Positions 30,514 to 30,835 of a DNA stretch of 30,835 nucleotides are shown piece after piece. Origin of the DNA: Candidatus Iainarchaeum sp. GTDB taxonomy: Archaea; B1Sed10-29; WALL01; JAGHAM01. The translations under genes were made by a program, and so were the position numbers. The notes under the pieces are model-generated. The model searched no databases and was not told the origin of the DNA. It saw nothing but the letters and a program-made list of their open reading frames with translations. The DNA is taken from NCBI GenBank assembly GCA_021161465.1, contig JAGHAM010000039.1, positions 1 to 30,835 on the forward strand, given 5' to 3'. Every line of letters begins with the position of its first letter. Position 1 is the stretch's first letter.

Positions 30514-30835
30514 TGAAGGTAAAAGAAGCTTTGCTGTGGGAGCCATTTGGGGAAGAAACCGGGAAACTAGTCAAGTGTCATCTCTGTAGGCATGGCTGTG
30601 TTATTGTACCTGGGAAGCGCGGCCTTTGTCGCGTGCGGGAAAATCGTGATGGTAAGCTGTACGCGCTTACCTATGGGAGACCCTGTTCTACAGCTGTGGA
30701 CCCAATAGAGAAAAAGCCATTGTTTCACTTTCTTCCAGGCACCGATGCTTTTTCTATAGCAACTGTTGGCTGTAACTTTCGCTGTCTCCACTGCCAAAAC
30801 TGGGAGATTTCACAGGCAAATCCTGAAGATGTGCC
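30510..30835 (+). CDS. amrS: AmrS-type radical SAM enzyme (AmmeMemoRadiSam system), N-terminal part
   Basis: The window ends inside this gene; 108 full codons are visible. The N-terminal region has an extra Cys cluster (CHLCRHGCVIVPGKRGLCRVREN), then LTYGRPCSTAVDPIEKKPLFHFLPG, then the radical SAM cluster motif C-x3-C-x2-C in GCNFRCLHCQNWEISQ. This order is that of the radical SAM member of the AmmeMemoRadiSam system, which occurs with AMMECR1 and Memo proteins; the biological role is not settled. Start is ATG 30510 or the adjacent ATG 30513. It overlaps the gene before it by 4 nt. The partner genes would be expected beyond the window. Confidence 0.9.
   Translation, partial: MMKVKEALLWEPFGEETGKLVKCHLCRHGCVIVPGKRGLCRVRENRDGKLYALTYGRPCSTAVDPIEKKPLFHFLPGTDAFSIATVGCNFRCLHCQNWEISQANPEDV

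Overview
The window is archaeal chromosome. It carries a heterodimeric DNA primase (PriL/PriS), an archaeal GINS subunit, ribosomal proteins L44e and S27e, aIF2-alpha, Nop10, a PAC2-family protein, RtcB with archease, an EndoQ-like nuclease, and type IV pilin-like proteins with the archaeal Q-x-x-x-E processing motif. Many first genes of transcription units have a TATA-like box 24-30 nt before the start codon and no Shine-Dalgarno site, suggesting leaderless transcripts; downstream operon genes have good Shine-Dalgarno sites or overlap the gene before. The pilin style and small modular genes suggest an uncultivated euryarchaeal or DPANN-type lineage. That placement is inference; no rRNA or tRNA was seen to settle it.

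Layout. 1-928: end of an ECF transporter operon (EcfA partial, EcfT). 978-12045: a pilus region consisting of a KaiC-family ATPase, a repeat-containing regulatory gap, five pilin-like or adhesin genes in a row (2056-7315), the secretion ATPase (7360-9105), two TadC-type platform proteins (9098-11537), and a short class III pilin with its own promoter and terminator (11593-12119). 12159-13346 (minus): Nudix hydrolase and a second KaiC-family ATPase. 13458-15352: a radical SAM enzyme and an MscS channel, convergent. 15518-17382: archease-rtcB. 17435-19400: two small PLDc_N-like membrane proteins, an SppA protease and a small membrane protein. 19432-25447: one long informational operon, priL-priS-GINS-L44e-S27e-aIF2alpha-nop10-PAC2-endoQ. 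25448-26558: a small island holding a Cys-rich lipoprotein gene, bracketed by 37-bp perfect direct repeats. 26573-28984 (minus): hisS and an unrecognised basic protein. 29106-30835: a soluble histidine kinase with a Spo0B/DcuS-like H-box, an unknown small protein, and the start of an AmrS-type radical SAM gene.

The pilus genes give a nearly complete machine (ATPase, platform proteins, major and minor pilins); no prepilin peptidase is visible here. Two pilin-like proteins carry large surface domains: tandem Ig-like domains, and a six-bladed FG-GAP-type propeller built as three two-blade units. The most unusual DNA-level feature is the lipoprotein island, which appears to have entered the overlapping 3' ends of endoQ and a convergent unknown gene, duplicating 37 bp and leaving both genes intact.
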